Origin: UBA11475 sp045655805
Lineage (GTDB): Bacteria > Bacillota > Clostridia > Christensenellales > Borkfalkiaceae
DNA length: 64,000 nt
Assembly: GCA_045655805.1 (NCBI GenBank)
Contig: JAZOPZ010000013.1
Coordinates: forward strand, 372,001 to 436,000
Direction: 5' to 3'
Part shown: positions 26,352 through 35,893 of the stretch, in pieces
Layout of the letters: each line of letters opens with the position of its first letter
Position numbering within the stretch: the first letter of the stretch is position 1
Notes under the pieces: model-generated
Seen by the model: only the letters and a program-made list of their open reading frames with translations
Told to the model about the DNA's origin: nothing
Database searches by the model: none
Translations under genes and position numbers: made by a program

Positions 26352-28433
26352 CTAATTTTTATCGCCGTCAAAAGTGTTCTTTTCTTCTGTTGGCACGGTT
26401 TCATCACACCGTTCCCCTTGATTTTCTTCCACAGGGAGATTTTCTTCGACTATAGGTTCAATAGTTTGGGTATCGGTTGACGGAGCGTTATTTAAGTCTC
26501 TAGTAAATGGATTTTCTTGTAAAGACGCCTCATATTTATCCATAAATTCCATAATTTCTTCAGGAGATTTACCTTCCATTAAAAGATTAACTTCTTCTGA
26601 ATATATGGTTTCCCTTTCAACCAAAAGTCTTGCCATATTGTCAAGTAGAGTTCTATTCTCGGCAAGAAGTTTTCTTGCTTTATTTAACGCTGTTTCAATA
26701 ATTTCGTTAACTTCTTGATCGATAAGCGCTGCGGTTTGTTCACTATAGGTTACGTGTGAAGCCATATCTCTACCTATAAATACTTCTCTATCCGAACCGT
26801 ATGAAACAGGACCGACCTTTTCGCTCATACCCCACTCGGTAACCATTGCACGCGCGCGTTTCGTTATCATTTGAATATCGCCTGATGCACCTGCTGAAAT
26901 GTCTTTAATAACTAATTCTTCAGCCACTCTACCACCAAGTGTCATTACAATATCGTCTAAAAGTTTATTTTTTGTGATGTGGTTGTCGTCGTTGTCCGGT
27001 CTAGTCATTGTATAACCAGCCGCTTGACCACGAGGAATAATTGAAACTTCGTGAACAGGGTCACAATGTGGTAAAAGTTTTGCTAAAATTGCATGGCCTG
27101 ATTCGTGATAAGCCGTTATGCGTTTGTCGGTTTCTGTAACGAGGCGGCTACGCTTTTGTGGACCCATTATAACTTTATTTATACCTTCGTAAAGGTCTTT
27201 ATTTGTTATTGCTTTTCTATTGTCACGAGCAGCCAAAATAGCAGCCTCGTTCAAAAGATTTTCAAGGTCAGCACCCGAAAAACCACTAGCCATTCTAGCA
27301 ACAATTTTTAAGTTAACGTCTTTTGCTAAAGGTTTATTTCTGGCGTGGACTTTTAAGATTGCTTCACGGCCTTTTACGTCAGGAAGGTTTACGAAAATTT
27401 GTCTATCAAATCTACCTGGTCTTAAAAGAGCAGGGTCCAAAATATCGGCACGGTTGGTTGCAGCCATAATAATTATGCCTTCATTGCCGTTAAAACCGTC
27501 CATTTCAACCAAAAGTTGGTTCAAAGTTTGTTCTTTTTCGTCATTACCACCACCTAAACCTGTGCCACGTTGTCTACCAACTGCGTCAATTTCGTCAATA
27601 AATACGATACAGGGTCTATTCTTTTTAGCGGTGTCAAACATATCTCTCACACGCGACGCGCCTACACCGACGAACATTTCAACAAAGTCCGAACCACTAA
27701 TTGAGTAGAAAGGAACGCCTGCTTCCCCAGCGACGGCTTTAGCAAAAAGTGTTTTACCCGTACCTGGAGGACCTACCAAAAGAACGCCTTTAGGGATTCT
27801 TGCGCCAATTTCAGAGAATTTTTTAGGTGCGCGTAAGAAATCTACAATTTCTCGCAATTCATCTTTTTCTTCTTCAGCACCGGCAACGTCAGAAAAGCGA
27901 GTTTTTACGTTTTGATTAAGTCTAGCGTTGGTTTTGGCGAAGTTCATAGCGCCTTTCGTGCCACCACCGCTTGCTCGCATAATGAAGAAAACAACCAAAA
28001 GACCAAGCCCTAACATAATAAAAGGCAATAAATTTGACCAAAAAGCGCCAGCATTAGGGTCTGTATAAGTAAATTCCACGCCTTTTTCGCTTAATGCAGT
28101 TTCAATTTCACTTACGACTTGTGCCGTGCGAGAGTAGAAACAGTTGTATTTTGCCGTTGTATAAGTCGTTGTGTCTGCTTTAAGTTTGTATTTAACGACA
28201 AAAGTTATTTTATAGTCGTCAAATTCGACTTCTGAAATAGAAACGTCGTAAACGGTAGTGTCAAACTCGTCGTTAAAAGTGGTAGTAACGTTATCGCTGG
28301 TAATTAAAGCCCTAAAGGTTGAATATTCAACTTCATTTGGTCTAAAGGAACGCATGAGCGAAAAAGCGCCTACAACCACGATTATTATCGCTAATATTAT
28401 AAAAATAAGTTTTGAATTGCTCTTTTTTTCCAT
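26352..28433 (-). CDS. ftsH: ATP-dependent zinc metalloprotease FtsH
   Basis: Membrane-anchored AAA+ protease that degrades misfolded membrane proteins and regulators. 693 residues: TM1 (9-25), an extracytoplasmic domain, TM2 (132-152), Walker A GPPGTGKT (221-228), Walker B VFIDEIDAVG (277-286), second region of homology, and zinc-binding HESGH (443-447). The acidic C-terminal tail (about 640-693) is longer than in many homologues. AAGGAG precedes the ATG. It is the first gene transcribed leftward from the parS-containing non-coding region. Confidence 0.97.
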   Translation of the reverse strand: MEKKSNSKLIFIILAIIIVVVGAFSLMRSFRPNEVEYSTFRALITSDNVTTTFNDEFDTTVYDVSISEVEFDDYKITFVVKYKLKADTTTYTTAKYNCFYSRTAQVVSEIETALSEKGVEFTYTDPNAGAFWSNLLPFIMLGLGLLVVFFIMRASGGGTKGAMNFAKTNARLNQNVKTRFSDVAGAEEEKDELREIVDFLRAPKKFSEIGARIPKGVLLVGPPGTGKTLFAKAVAGEAGVPFYSISGSDFVEMFVGVGASRVRDMFDTAKKNRPCIVFIDEIDAVGRQRGTGLGGGNDEKEQTLNQLLVEMDGFNGNEGIIIMAATNRADILDPALLRPGRFDRQIFVNLPDVKGREAILKVHARNKPLAKDVNLKIVARMASGFSGADLENLLNEAAILAARDNRKAITNKDLYEGINKVIMGPQKRSRLVTETDKRITAYHESGHAILAKLLPHCDPVHEVSIIPRGQAAGYTMTRPDNDDNHITKNKLLDDIVMTLGGRVAEELVIKDISAGASGDIQMITKRARAMVTEWGMSEKVGPVSYGSDREVFIGRDMASHVTYSEQTAALIDQEVNEIIETALNKARKLLAENRTLLDNMARLLVERETIYSEEVNLLMEGKSPEEIMEFMDKYEASLQENPFTRDLNNAPSTDTQTIEPIVEENLPVEENQGERCDETVPTEEKNTFDGDKN

Positions 28434-29961
28434 TATTTCTCCTTAAAAATGTCAATAATCTACCTTAAATTTTGAACAATGTTATGCAAAATTAAAATTT
28501 AGAATAGTACTCTATTATATTATTATCAATTATATATATAATATATAAAAATATGCAAAAAATCAAGCAAAAATCAAAAATAATTACTGTTTGACGAAAA
28601 AAGGTTGTAAAAATTTTACAAAAAAAGCCTAGAGAAAAGGCTGAAATTGTGAAAAATTGAAAAAAATTATCCGTAAAGTTTATAAAAACATTATTGATAA
28701 TATAATAAATACAAAACACTACGAAAATAAAATCAAATTAGTTTATAAAAACTATATTAAATGGTTATTTGATCATGATGCAAGGTAAAATAGTTATAAC
28801 TTTTTCTAAAAAAGTCAAATATTACCCCGTGATTATTAAATTTAATAAAAATCGAAAATAGTTAGTAAAAGTCTAATAAAATTTTGAAAATCGAAAGTTT
28901 TTAACAAAATCTTTATCCTATTAATAAATTATTGTAAAACAAGTAGAAAGTTCTGATTAATATAAGGTTTTTGTTATATTTTTAAAGAAATATTGAAACG
29001 TTATTATCTTTAAGATAGAACTTTATGTTTGAAAGGTTTTTTGGAGTTTTTAACAATATTTATTAAAAACAGTAATGCACGGGTTTTTTATTAACGGTTT
29101 ATCGTAATTCCTTAATTTTTGCGAGATTGGTTAACGTGGTAATGGAGTTTTTATACCTGTATTTGTTTTTATAAAAAAAAGAGCAAGGATTATTGACTTG
29201 TTTAAGCATTGCGCGAGGGGCTACTGACTTTTTTCGGATTATATTTAATTTTATTATTTTTTTTGATTAGGTTTTTAATGAACAATAGCCCGTTTTTAAT
29301 AAAAATATTAAAAAACAGTATAATTGTTATAAATAATGCTAAATATTACTAATTATTGCTTAATTTTCTCGTTTTTCTCCAAAATTGGTTTTTAGCAAGT
29401 GTTTGGTTGTTAAAAATAAATTTTATCACCAATTTTTTATGTACAACCAAGGTGTTTGTGGTGTATACGAAGATGCTCTAGGTTCTTTTGCCACGCTCTT
29501 TTAATAGTTTGTTTTTGCAGATGTGGTGTTATCCTTTTTTAATGTTTTGCAAAAAGTTTTTTGTAATACGCTTGCCCTAATTGGCTGGGGCTTGTTTGAA
29601 TTTTATTACAATACGGTTTAAGCGCTCTTTGATTAACTTGCGCTAATTTTTACAAAAACATAAGCGCTTTTAATTATAATTGCACAAATTAACAGAAAAA
29701 AGAAAAGACGCAATGCTTTTTAAGTGTTTTACCTTTTGTGTAAACGTGTTTTTTCGGCGCAAACAACAACTGTTTTTATAAAATTAAAATTTTGACACCA
29801 AATCTTCGACGCATACTGTTTTTACTAATTTATTAATTATTTAGCGAATCTATATACTCTTTTAACAAAAAAACCGAACACTTTTTCGGTGTTTGGATTT
29901 TTGTGTTTGCGTCAAGTCAAAATCATTAGGTTATTCCTGGTGATTTTATTGTTTTGATACG

Positions 29962-29977
29962 CGTTTCACGTGAAACA
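29962..29977. promoter_or_regulatory. parS: parS site 1
   Basis: CGTTTCACGTGAAACA matches the Firmicutes parS consensus TGTTTCACGTGAAACA at 15 of 16 positions. Confidence 0.9.
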
Positions 29978-29991
29978 AGAGTGCTTTTTTG

Positions 29992-30007
29992 AGTTCCACG
30001 TGAAACA
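29992..30007. promoter_or_regulatory. parS: parS site 2
   Basis: AGTTCCACGTGAAACA matches the consensus at 14 of 16 positions; centred 30 bp (about three helical turns) from site 1. Confidence 0.8.
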
Positions 30008-30330
30008 AATTTAAAAAAAGTATTAAGAAAAAAAATCGGGGTAATTTAGGCCGTTTTTTGCCTATTTTTAATATGCGCTTGCTTGTTTTTGGTGCTATTG
30101 CTAAAAAATTATTAAAGAAAAATTCATTAATAAACACAAGGAGAAAGAGTGTATGCTTAATTGCGAATAAAAAGTTTCACAATATTTTGTGTGCTTTATC
30201 GGTTTTTTATCATTATATAGATATATTAGTGTTTGTTAAATGATTTTTAACAACCGATAGTGTTTTTGTATGTTTTGTGTATAAATTCAATGCTTGAGGG
30301 AATAATTATCAAAAACGGTAGGTATTTATA

Positions 30331-30894
30331 ATGAAAAATCCTTTAACTTATACTGTTAGTGTTTTTTCCGACTTTTCTGAAAAAACTGTTAAAAGGGCAA
30401 TTAGTGAGTGCAACTCTTGCGCTGTGTTGCCGATTATAGTGTGTATTGGTAGTGATTTGGTTTTGGGAGATAGTTTAGGGCCACTAGTTGGGACTTTTTT
30501 AAAACAAAACGGCGCCGGTGCTTATATTTACGGCACATTAAATGCTCCTATAACGGCTAAAGAAGTTGAATACGCAAAAGTTTACCTTAAAAAACTTCAT
30601 CCAAATTCTAAAATTATAGCCATTGATGCTGGTGTAGGTGGGGCTGATGACGTGGGGCTTATAAAGATAAATAACACAGGGCTCAAGCCTGGGCTTGGCG
30701 TAAATAAGAACCTTTCAACTATCGGCGATATGAGTATCGTTGGTGTCGTGGCGTCAAAGTCTGTGCAAAATATTAATTTATTTAATTTTACTCGTCTCAA
30801 TTTGGTTTACCGTATGGCTAAAGTTATTGCAGGTGGAATTATGGAATATCTTAAAGATTATGAAACAACTTTAAGCAAGAAAAGTGTGTGCTAG
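30331..30894 (+). CDS. yyaC: YyaC family spore-associated protein
   Basis: 187 residues of the YyaC (DUF1256) family, related to the GPR spore protease fold: LPIIVCIGSDLVLGDSLGPL, GTLNAPITAKEVEYA, AIDAGVGGADDVG and GLKPGLGVNKNLSTIGDMSI are characteristic. In Bacillus subtilis yyaC lies close to parAB near the origin, as here. It suggests descent from a sporulating lineage; its activity is not established. The ribosome site is weak (GGTAGG). Confidence 0.92.
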   Translation: MKNPLTYTVSVFSDFSEKTVKRAISECNSCAVLPIIVCIGSDLVLGDSLGPLVGTFLKQNGAGAYIYGTLNAPITAKEVEYAKVYLKKLHPNSKIIAIDAGVGGADDVGLIKINNTGLKPGLGVNKNLSTIGDMSIVGVVASKSVQNINLFNFTRLNLVYRMAKVIAGGIMEYLKDYETTLSKKSVC

Positions 30895-31099
30895 ATTTTT
30901 AGTTGATTATTTTTAATTATAATTTTATAGGGATTTTAAAGTTTTTAATTTGTACTTTGTTGTGTTAAATGATTTAGTTGTTACGTTTTAAAAATACAAC
31001 TAATAGTTGTGTGTTTTGTATAAAACTTGTTTTGCGTGTGAAATTTTAAAACTCAAATAAATTTAAATTAATATGTATTACGGTTACAAAAACAAAAAG

Positions 31100-31130
31100 A
31101 GCGCTAAAATATGTATTTTAGCGCTAAATT
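31100..31130 (+). terminator. terminator downstream of yyaC
   Basis: Perfect 11-bp stem AGCGCTAAAAT/ATTTTAGCGCT with ATGT loop, followed by a T-rich stretch. The preceding 30895-31099 is AT-rich with no recognisable content. Confidence 0.7.
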
Positions 31131-31140
31131 GTTTTTAATT

Positions 31141-31169
31141 AAAAAAGACGGGTTAAACCCGTCTTTTTT
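31141..31169. terminator. terminator of gltX
   Basis: AAAAAAGACGGGT, short loop, ACCCGTCTTTTTT, directly after the gltX stop. Confidence 0.85.
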
Positions 31170-31170
31170 A

Positions 31171-32607
31171 TTATTTATTCAAAAGTGATAACGAAAAGTT
31201 CAATCGATTTAAAGTTTCGTCCTTGCCTAAAATTTCAGCAACTTCTGTTGCCCCGCCTGCAGTCGCTTCTTTGCCGGTAATTGCTATTCTAGTAACCCAC
31301 AAAAGTGCTTGTTTTTTGATGCCAAGTTTATTAGAAAGTTCAACGAGGGTAGTAAAAAGATTTGAGTTACTCCAATCGTAAACGCCTTTAAGAGTTTCGA
31401 TAATTTGTGGAATAATTTCTATGGCAACTTCTTTTGAAGATTTTTGTTTTTGATTTTCAAAATAGTTAAGGTCGTAGTCGCCAAATTCTTCTAAAAAGTC
31501 GATTTTGGAAGGAATTTCGCTGAAGATTTGTATTCTAGTACGGCAGAGAGATAATAGTTTGTTTTCGTCGTACTTGCCGTAACATTTGCTTTGTTTTAAG
31601 AAAGGAAGAGCATAAGAGTAAAATTCGTCGTCAGACATTTCTTTGATATATTCGCCTGAAAGCCAGCGAAGTTTGCCGTCGTCGAAAATCGAAGGCGATT
31701 TAGAAATGCCGTCGAGTGAGAATTTTTCGGTAAGTTCTAAAAGACTCATTTTTTCAACGTTTTCTTTTGGGCTCCAACCTAGTAATGCAATATAGTTGAT
31801 AATGGATTGTTTAACGTAACCTTTTTCAACGAAATCTGCATAACTAGCGTCGCCGTTACGCTTACTTAACTTGTGTCTTTCATCTTTCATAATCGGTGGT
31901 AAGTGAATATACACAGGGCGTTCCCAACCAAAAGCGTCGTACATTAAGTTGTATTTAGGGGTAGAAGATAAATATTCCGTACCTCTAATAACGTGGGTGA
32001 TGCCCATTAAGTGGTCGTCGACTACGTTTGCGAAGTTATACGTCGGCATACCGTCTGATTTTAACAAAATACCGTCTTCGATATCTTTGTAGTCAACGGC
32101 GATATCACCGTAAACTAAATCGTGATAAGACCCCGTACCTTCAGTAGGAACGTTTTGACGAATAACGTAAGGTTCGCCAGCGTCAAGTTTTGCTTGAATT
32201 TCTTCTTTAGAAAGTTTAAGGCAATGTTTATCGTACCTTGCGACGTCGTTTTCGTCTTTAAGAGATGCAATTCTTTCAGCGTTACAAAAACAATAGTACG
32301 CGCCACCTAGTTCAACTAATTTTTCAGCGTATTCTTTGTAGATGGTCTTTCTTTCGCTTTGAACGTAAGGGCCGTAATCGCCACCGACGTCAGGACCTTC
32401 GTCATACATAACGCCTGAATCACGCATTGTATCGTAAATGATTTGAACGGAACCGTCAACGTAGCGAGCCGTGTCGGTATCTTCAATTCTCAAAACGAAG
32501 TCACCACCTTGTTGTTTTGCAAAAAGGTAGCCGTATAATGCGGTTCGAAGCCCGCCTACGTGTAAATAGCCCGTTGGGCTTGGAGCAAATCTAGTTCTTA
32601 TTTTCAT
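31171..32607 (-). CDS. gltX: glutamyl-tRNA synthetase
   Basis: Charges tRNA-Glu (and possibly tRNA-Gln where GatCAB operates). 478 residues, standard length, with FAPSPTGYLHVGGLRTALY (HIGH-type), a Zn-like CFCN segment, VIRGTEYLSSTPK, and KLSKRNGD (KMSKS-type), then the helical anticodon-binding domain. Its start overlaps the radC stop by 4 bases, so it is translated from the radC transcript. Confidence 0.96.
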   Translation of the reverse strand: MKIRTRFAPSPTGYLHVGGLRTALYGYLFAKQQGGDFVLRIEDTDTARYVDGSVQIIYDTMRDSGVMYDEGPDVGGDYGPYVQSERKTIYKEYAEKLVELGGAYYCFCNAERIASLKDENDVARYDKHCLKLSKEEIQAKLDAGEPYVIRQNVPTEGTGSYHDLVYGDIAVDYKDIEDGILLKSDGMPTYNFANVVDDHLMGITHVIRGTEYLSSTPKYNLMYDAFGWERPVYIHLPPIMKDERHKLSKRNGDASYADFVEKGYVKQSIINYIALLGWSPKENVEKMSLLELTEKFSLDGISKSPSIFDDGKLRWLSGEYIKEMSDDEFYSYALPFLKQSKCYGKYDENKLLSLCRTRIQIFSEIPSKIDFLEEFGDYDLNYFENQKQKSSKEVAIEIIPQIIETLKGVYDWSNSNLFTTLVELSNKLGIKKQALLWVTRIAITGKEATAGGATEVAEILGKDETLNRLNFSLSLLNK

Positions 32608-33359
32608 AATAATTCTCCGTCGCTTGTTTTTAAGTGCGCAATCATTTTATCAATGGTGCACTTTTCTTTTATCGTTTGAAGTCTACCGCTGTGGTAGTAA
32701 CTATAAGTTTTATTGTTTTTGGCTACAATAACGTGGTCGTTAAGATAAACGCTATGCAAGTCGAGCAAAATGTTCAACTTTGTGGTCGCAATGTCGTCGT
32801 GTGAAGACGGGGTAGGGTTGTCCGTCAAGTGATTGTGAGCGATTATCGCATAGGACGGCTTTATAATGTTGATAGCCTCAACAATTTGTGCACCCGATAT
32901 CATTACGGTGTGAAATTGATTGTTGTTATATTCTAGAGAAGATAAAAGTTTGTTGCTTTTATCAAAGAGCATTAGTAAGAATTTTTCGCTAGTAGCGTTG
33001 TAAAAAGTCTCGTCAAGTTTGTTCTTTATTGCTACGAACGAAGAACCTTCCGTAACTTTTTCGTTTTTATTTTTAGGCATGTGTTCGTAAATAAGACCAA
33101 TCGTCTTAATATGAGCCGCAACCCTTTTGCCCACGCCTGAAATCTTCATAAGGGCAGAGGTATCCGCCTTAAAAACCTTTTCAAGACTGCCAAAGTAGGA
33201 TAAAAGTTTGTGAGCAAGTTCGTTGGTGTCTTTTCGTACGATTACCGAATATAATAAAATTTCCAACAATTCGTGTTCGGCAAAAGATGATGGGTTTTCA
33301 AGAAACTTATCTATAAACCGTTGTCTATGGTTAGCGTGAACGTTCTTTTCTGAATTCAT
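32604..33359 (-). CDS. radC: RadC family JAB/MPN-domain protein
   Basis: 251 residues. Helix-hairpin-helix segment LMKISGVGKRVAAHIKTIGL (about 65-85), then an MPN/JAB domain with the metal-binding AHNHLTDNPTPSSHDD (HxH then Ser-x-x-Asp). Family members are probable metalloproteins whose role in DNA repair is unproven. The ATG at 33359 has no Shine-Dalgarno but a promoter -10 box 7 bases before it; a start 12 codons upstream would overlap the promoter. Confidence 0.88.
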   Translation of the reverse strand: MNSEKNVHANHRQRFIDKFLENPSSFAEHELLEILLYSVIVRKDTNELAHKLLSYFGSLEKVFKADTSALMKISGVGKRVAAHIKTIGLIYEHMPKNKNEKVTEGSSFVAIKNKLDETFYNATSEKFLLMLFDKSNKLLSSLEYNNNQFHTVMISGAQIVEAINIIKPSYAIIAHNHLTDNPTPSSHDDIATTKLNILLDLHSVYLNDHVIVAKNNKTYSYYHSGRLQTIKEKCTIDKMIAHLKTSDGELL

Positions 33360-33366
33360 ATACCAT

Positions 33367-33395
33367 ATTCTAACATATAATACGGCAAAAATCAA
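33367..33395 (-). promoter_or_regulatory. promoter of radC-gltX, probably leaderless
   Basis: Minus strand TTGATT (33390-33395), 17-base spacer, TAGAAT (33367-33372), only 7 bases before the ATG. Confidence 0.7.
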
Positions 33396-33469
33396 TGCAA
33401 AAAAGCATTGAAAATGCTATTTGTCTATGCAATTTTAAGATAAATTTTTAAATAATATCGTAAAGCAGG

Positions 33470-33498
33470 GTGACTTTTTTTCACTCTCGTAGTATAAT
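33470..33498 (+). promoter_or_regulatory. promoter of the PepV-like gene
   Basis: GTGACT (33470-33475), 17-base spacer, TATAAT (33493-33498). Confidence 0.7.
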
Positions 33499-33582
33499 AA
33501 TACTACTCTTTAACACGGCTCGCTTGATTTAGTGGTTATTGCTAAAGCGTATTGCCGATTTAAGACAAGGTTAGGGATTATT

Positions 33583-34866
33583 ATGAAGAATTATTCTCAA
33601 TTTTTACAAGACTTATCGCTATTGATTTCTGCAGAAAGCGTCGAGAGTGAGCCAGCGATAGACGCACCTTACGGCGTAGGGGTTAAAAAGGCGTATACCG
33701 CCTTTATCGGCATTGCAAAAAGGCTTGGATTTAATGTAATTGATTACGACGGTTATATTGGTGAAATTCGCCTTGGCGGTGGCAACGATATTTGTTCTAA
33801 CGCTTTAGGCGTTATTGGACATTTGGACGTCGTACCTAGTGGTGACATTGATAAGTGGAATACTCCACCTTACGCTTTAACGATTAAAGACGGTGTGCTT
33901 TACGGTAGGGGGGTAACCGATGATAAAGGACCTATGCTTTGCGTTTTATACGCTATTAAAGAACTTTTAGACGAGGGAGTAAAGTTTAATCGTCAACTTC
34001 GCTTTTTTATAGGGCTTAACGAAGAAACGGGCTGGAAAGACGTTGAACGGTATCGTCAAATCGGTACTTTTCCGACCGAGGGCTTTTCGCCCGACGGGAA
34101 TTTTCCGGTAACTTACGCCGAAAAAGGACCTAATGCAGTAACTTTTAGGTTCGCTTATAACGGAGCGTTTAGAGGGTTTAAGGGTGGTGTCGTGGTAAAT
34201 GCAGTTTGTGACCACGCTATCGCTGTAGGTAAAGTTGACGACGAATTAGTTAAAAAATATGGTTTAGTAGTAAAAGAAGGCGTTATCGAAAGTAATGGTA
34301 AATCAGCGCACGGCTCTAAACCAGAACTTGGCAAAAACGCAATTTTACCACTTTTAAGGTATATCGACGAAGTTGAAAACGGCACGGTAACGCCACTTAT
34401 TAAATATTTGTTTAATGATGAATTAGGCATCTTGAAAATCGGCAACGAAACGGGTTATGCAACGCTTTCACCCGACCTTTTGAGTTTTGAAAACGGCGAA
34501 ATAGTTTTGACTTGTGACTTTAGGGTTCCTGCAAAAATGAATATAAATGAGTTTATTCCACTATTTGACAAAACGGGGATAAAATATAGCGTTAAAAAGT
34601 CACGCGATCCACACTTTGTTGACGATAAAAGCCAGTTGGTTCAAGAATTGCTTTCGGCGTACAATACCGTTATGCAAACGAGCGAATTGCCTTATTCTTG
34701 TTCGGGGGCGACCTTTGCCTCGGTTTTTGAAAGGGGCGTGGCGTTTGGCCCTGAATTTGAAGGTTGTGACGGAGCAATACACGAACCTAACGAATATATG
34801 ACGGAAAAACATTTGCTTAAGATTTTTGAAATTTACAAGCAAGCCTTAAAAAATTTATTAGCATAA
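33583..34866 (+). CDS. M20 family dipeptidase, PepV-like
   Basis: 427 residues of the M20 metallopeptidase family. GHLDVVPSGD (about residue 80) and GRGVTDDKGP (about 112) supply the zinc ligands and catalytic aspartate, and LNEETGWKDVERY carries the general-base glutamate pair. SPDGNFPVTYAEKG is the PepV/Xaa-His dipeptidase pattern. A lid domain follows. Cytoplasmic, probably hydrolysing dipeptides. The ATG at 33583 was chosen because the homologous region starts there; an earlier in-frame start adds 17 unrelated residues. Confidence 0.9.
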   Translation: MKNYSQFLQDLSLLISAESVESEPAIDAPYGVGVKKAYTAFIGIAKRLGFNVIDYDGYIGEIRLGGGNDICSNALGVIGHLDVVPSGDIDKWNTPPYALTIKDGVLYGRGVTDDKGPMLCVLYAIKELLDEGVKFNRQLRFFIGLNEETGWKDVERYRQIGTFPTEGFSPDGNFPVTYAEKGPNAVTFRFAYNGAFRGFKGGVVVNAVCDHAIAVGKVDDELVKKYGLVVKEGVIESNGKSAHGSKPELGKNAILPLLRYIDEVENGTVTPLIKYLFNDELGILKIGNETGYATLSPDLLSFENGEIVLTCDFRVPAKMNINEFIPLFDKTGIKYSVKKSRDPHFVDDKSQLVQELLSAYNTVMQTSELPYSCSGATFASVFERGVAFGPEFEGCDGAIHEPNEYMTEKHLLKIFEIYKQALKNLLA

Positions 34867-34874
34867 ACAATATT

Positions 34875-34909
34875 AAAAATGAGCCCAGTTTTGCCTAGGC
34901 TCATTTTTT
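34875..34909. terminator. bidirectional terminator
   Basis: AAAAATGAGCC, 12-base loop, GGCTCATTTTTT, shared by the PepV-like gene and the deoR remnant. Confidence 0.8.
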
Positions 34910-35402
34910 AATCTTCATTAAAATAATAATCAAAATCGGAAAGTTTGCATAAAACGTGAGTTGACAACTTGCCTTTTTTAGAGTTGTCTAAAAGTAAAAC
35001 TTTTACTTTGACTCGTTCCATAATAATTTTACGTAGTTTGTTTTCGTACTCGTTAATATCGGTTACGGCACCATCGTCTGAAAGAGCAGAAGATGATATA
35101 AAGCAAATATCTGCAGTTAATTTATTAAGAGTTTCTTCTGCGTAAGGACCTACGAGCACGGGTGAACCGTTTTCAGAATATCCCCCTGTGGAATATACTT
35201 TTATACCATATTCGACGGCAGTAGAAGCAGTAAGCAAACTATTTGTTATAACCGTTACGTCTTTTCTTTCCGCTATATGGTTTAGCATATAAAACGCTGT
35301 GGTAGAACCGTCTAGAATAATCGTCATACCGTCGTTAATAAGGGACGACGCTTTTCGAGCAATGGCGTATTTTTTACTACGATTCTTATCTTTTCTCGTA
35401 AA
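34908..35402 (-). pseudogene. DeoR-family regulator remnant lacking its DNA-binding domain
   Basis: The frame is open from a stop at 35403-35405 to the end at 34908 (about 164 residues). It contains only the sugar-phosphate sensor domain of DeoR regulators: KNRSKKYAIARKASSLINDG, IILDGSTTAFYM, VTVITNSLLTAS, and the C-terminal VLLLDNSKKGK. The N-terminal HTH (about the first 75 residues in intact relatives) is missing, and an inactivated gene on the other strand begins at the break. An internal ATG at 35327 would give 139 residues, but this is almost surely not a working regulator. Confidence 0.85.
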
Positions 35403-35730
35403 TTATTGATTACAATTATGATTATAACGATTTTATCAAAGAAAAGTTCTTACATTTATCGGAAGAAATTATTAAAGAAAATACTCCAGATCCATTAAAA
35501 AAGATATCCTTGTCTGGTTTGGTTGAAAAAGGGGAAGATATTTGTTCTTTTGCAAACGAATTTTTACCATCCGACAAATTCGTTAAAGATATTTAGATAA
35601 TTTAGGCGCATCAAGCACCCTTTCTGATAGCGGTTTAAGCGATGATTTAGTCAACGAATTATACGTGCTTTCACCGTTCGTAAGAAACAGATTGACTTTT
35701 ATGCGTTTATTAAAAATAACCAATGTATAA
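35400..35730 (+). pseudogene. remnant of sn-glycerol-1-phosphate dehydrogenase (AraM/EgsA-like), truncated and frameshifted
   Basis: Only the C-terminal part is present, without a start. One frame gives HLSEEIIKENTPDPLKK ... LPSDKFVKDI and hits TAG near 35594; the next frame continues with LDNLGASSTLSDSGLSDDLV and SPFVRNRLTFMRLLK, ending at 35730. Reading through needs one extra T, so a single-base deletion is likely. The tail resembles the AraM/EgsA C-terminus. Together with the deoR remnant on the opposite strand it marks a deletion scar. Confidence 0.7.
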
Positions 35731-35802
35731 AAGTCATCAATATTAAGTTTTCTAAAGGTTGCTTGTTGCTGTTAAAGTAGTGTTATTTAGTACAATAAAA
35801 AG

Positions 35803-35836
35803 AAAAAGACTAACGAAATTTTCGTTAGTCTTTTAT
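35803..35836. terminator. bidirectional terminator
   Basis: AAAAGACTAACGAAA and TTTCGTTAGTCTTTT form a long stem with T-runs on both strands. It lies about 60 bases beyond the stop of the lipoprotein gene. Confidence 0.8.
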
Positions 35837-35893
35837 AATGCCTTAAAAGTTTTTGTACAAAGATTAATTAAATAGGTTCTTTTTTACTTGTTA

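Larger units (their letters stand above)
28434..30330. other. 1.9-kb AT-rich non-coding region between ftsH and yyaC
   Basis: No convincing ORF on either strand; the short open frames are low-complexity. Two parS-like sites lie near its right end. TTATCC words occur (about 28668, 28915, 29530), but none completes a DnaA box. Its size and position between parAB and yyaC make it an origin-proximal regulatory region or candidate oriC, which is an inference. Confidence 0.6.

Noticed and set aside
28492..28719. 75-residue Phe/Ile-rich open frame in the ftsH-yyaC gap
   Set aside because: Low-complexity translation of AT-rich DNA, no ribosome site and no recognisable motif.
29946..30137. Short open frames overlapping the parS sites
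   Set aside because: No ribosome site; composition follows the AT-rich background and the parS palindromes.
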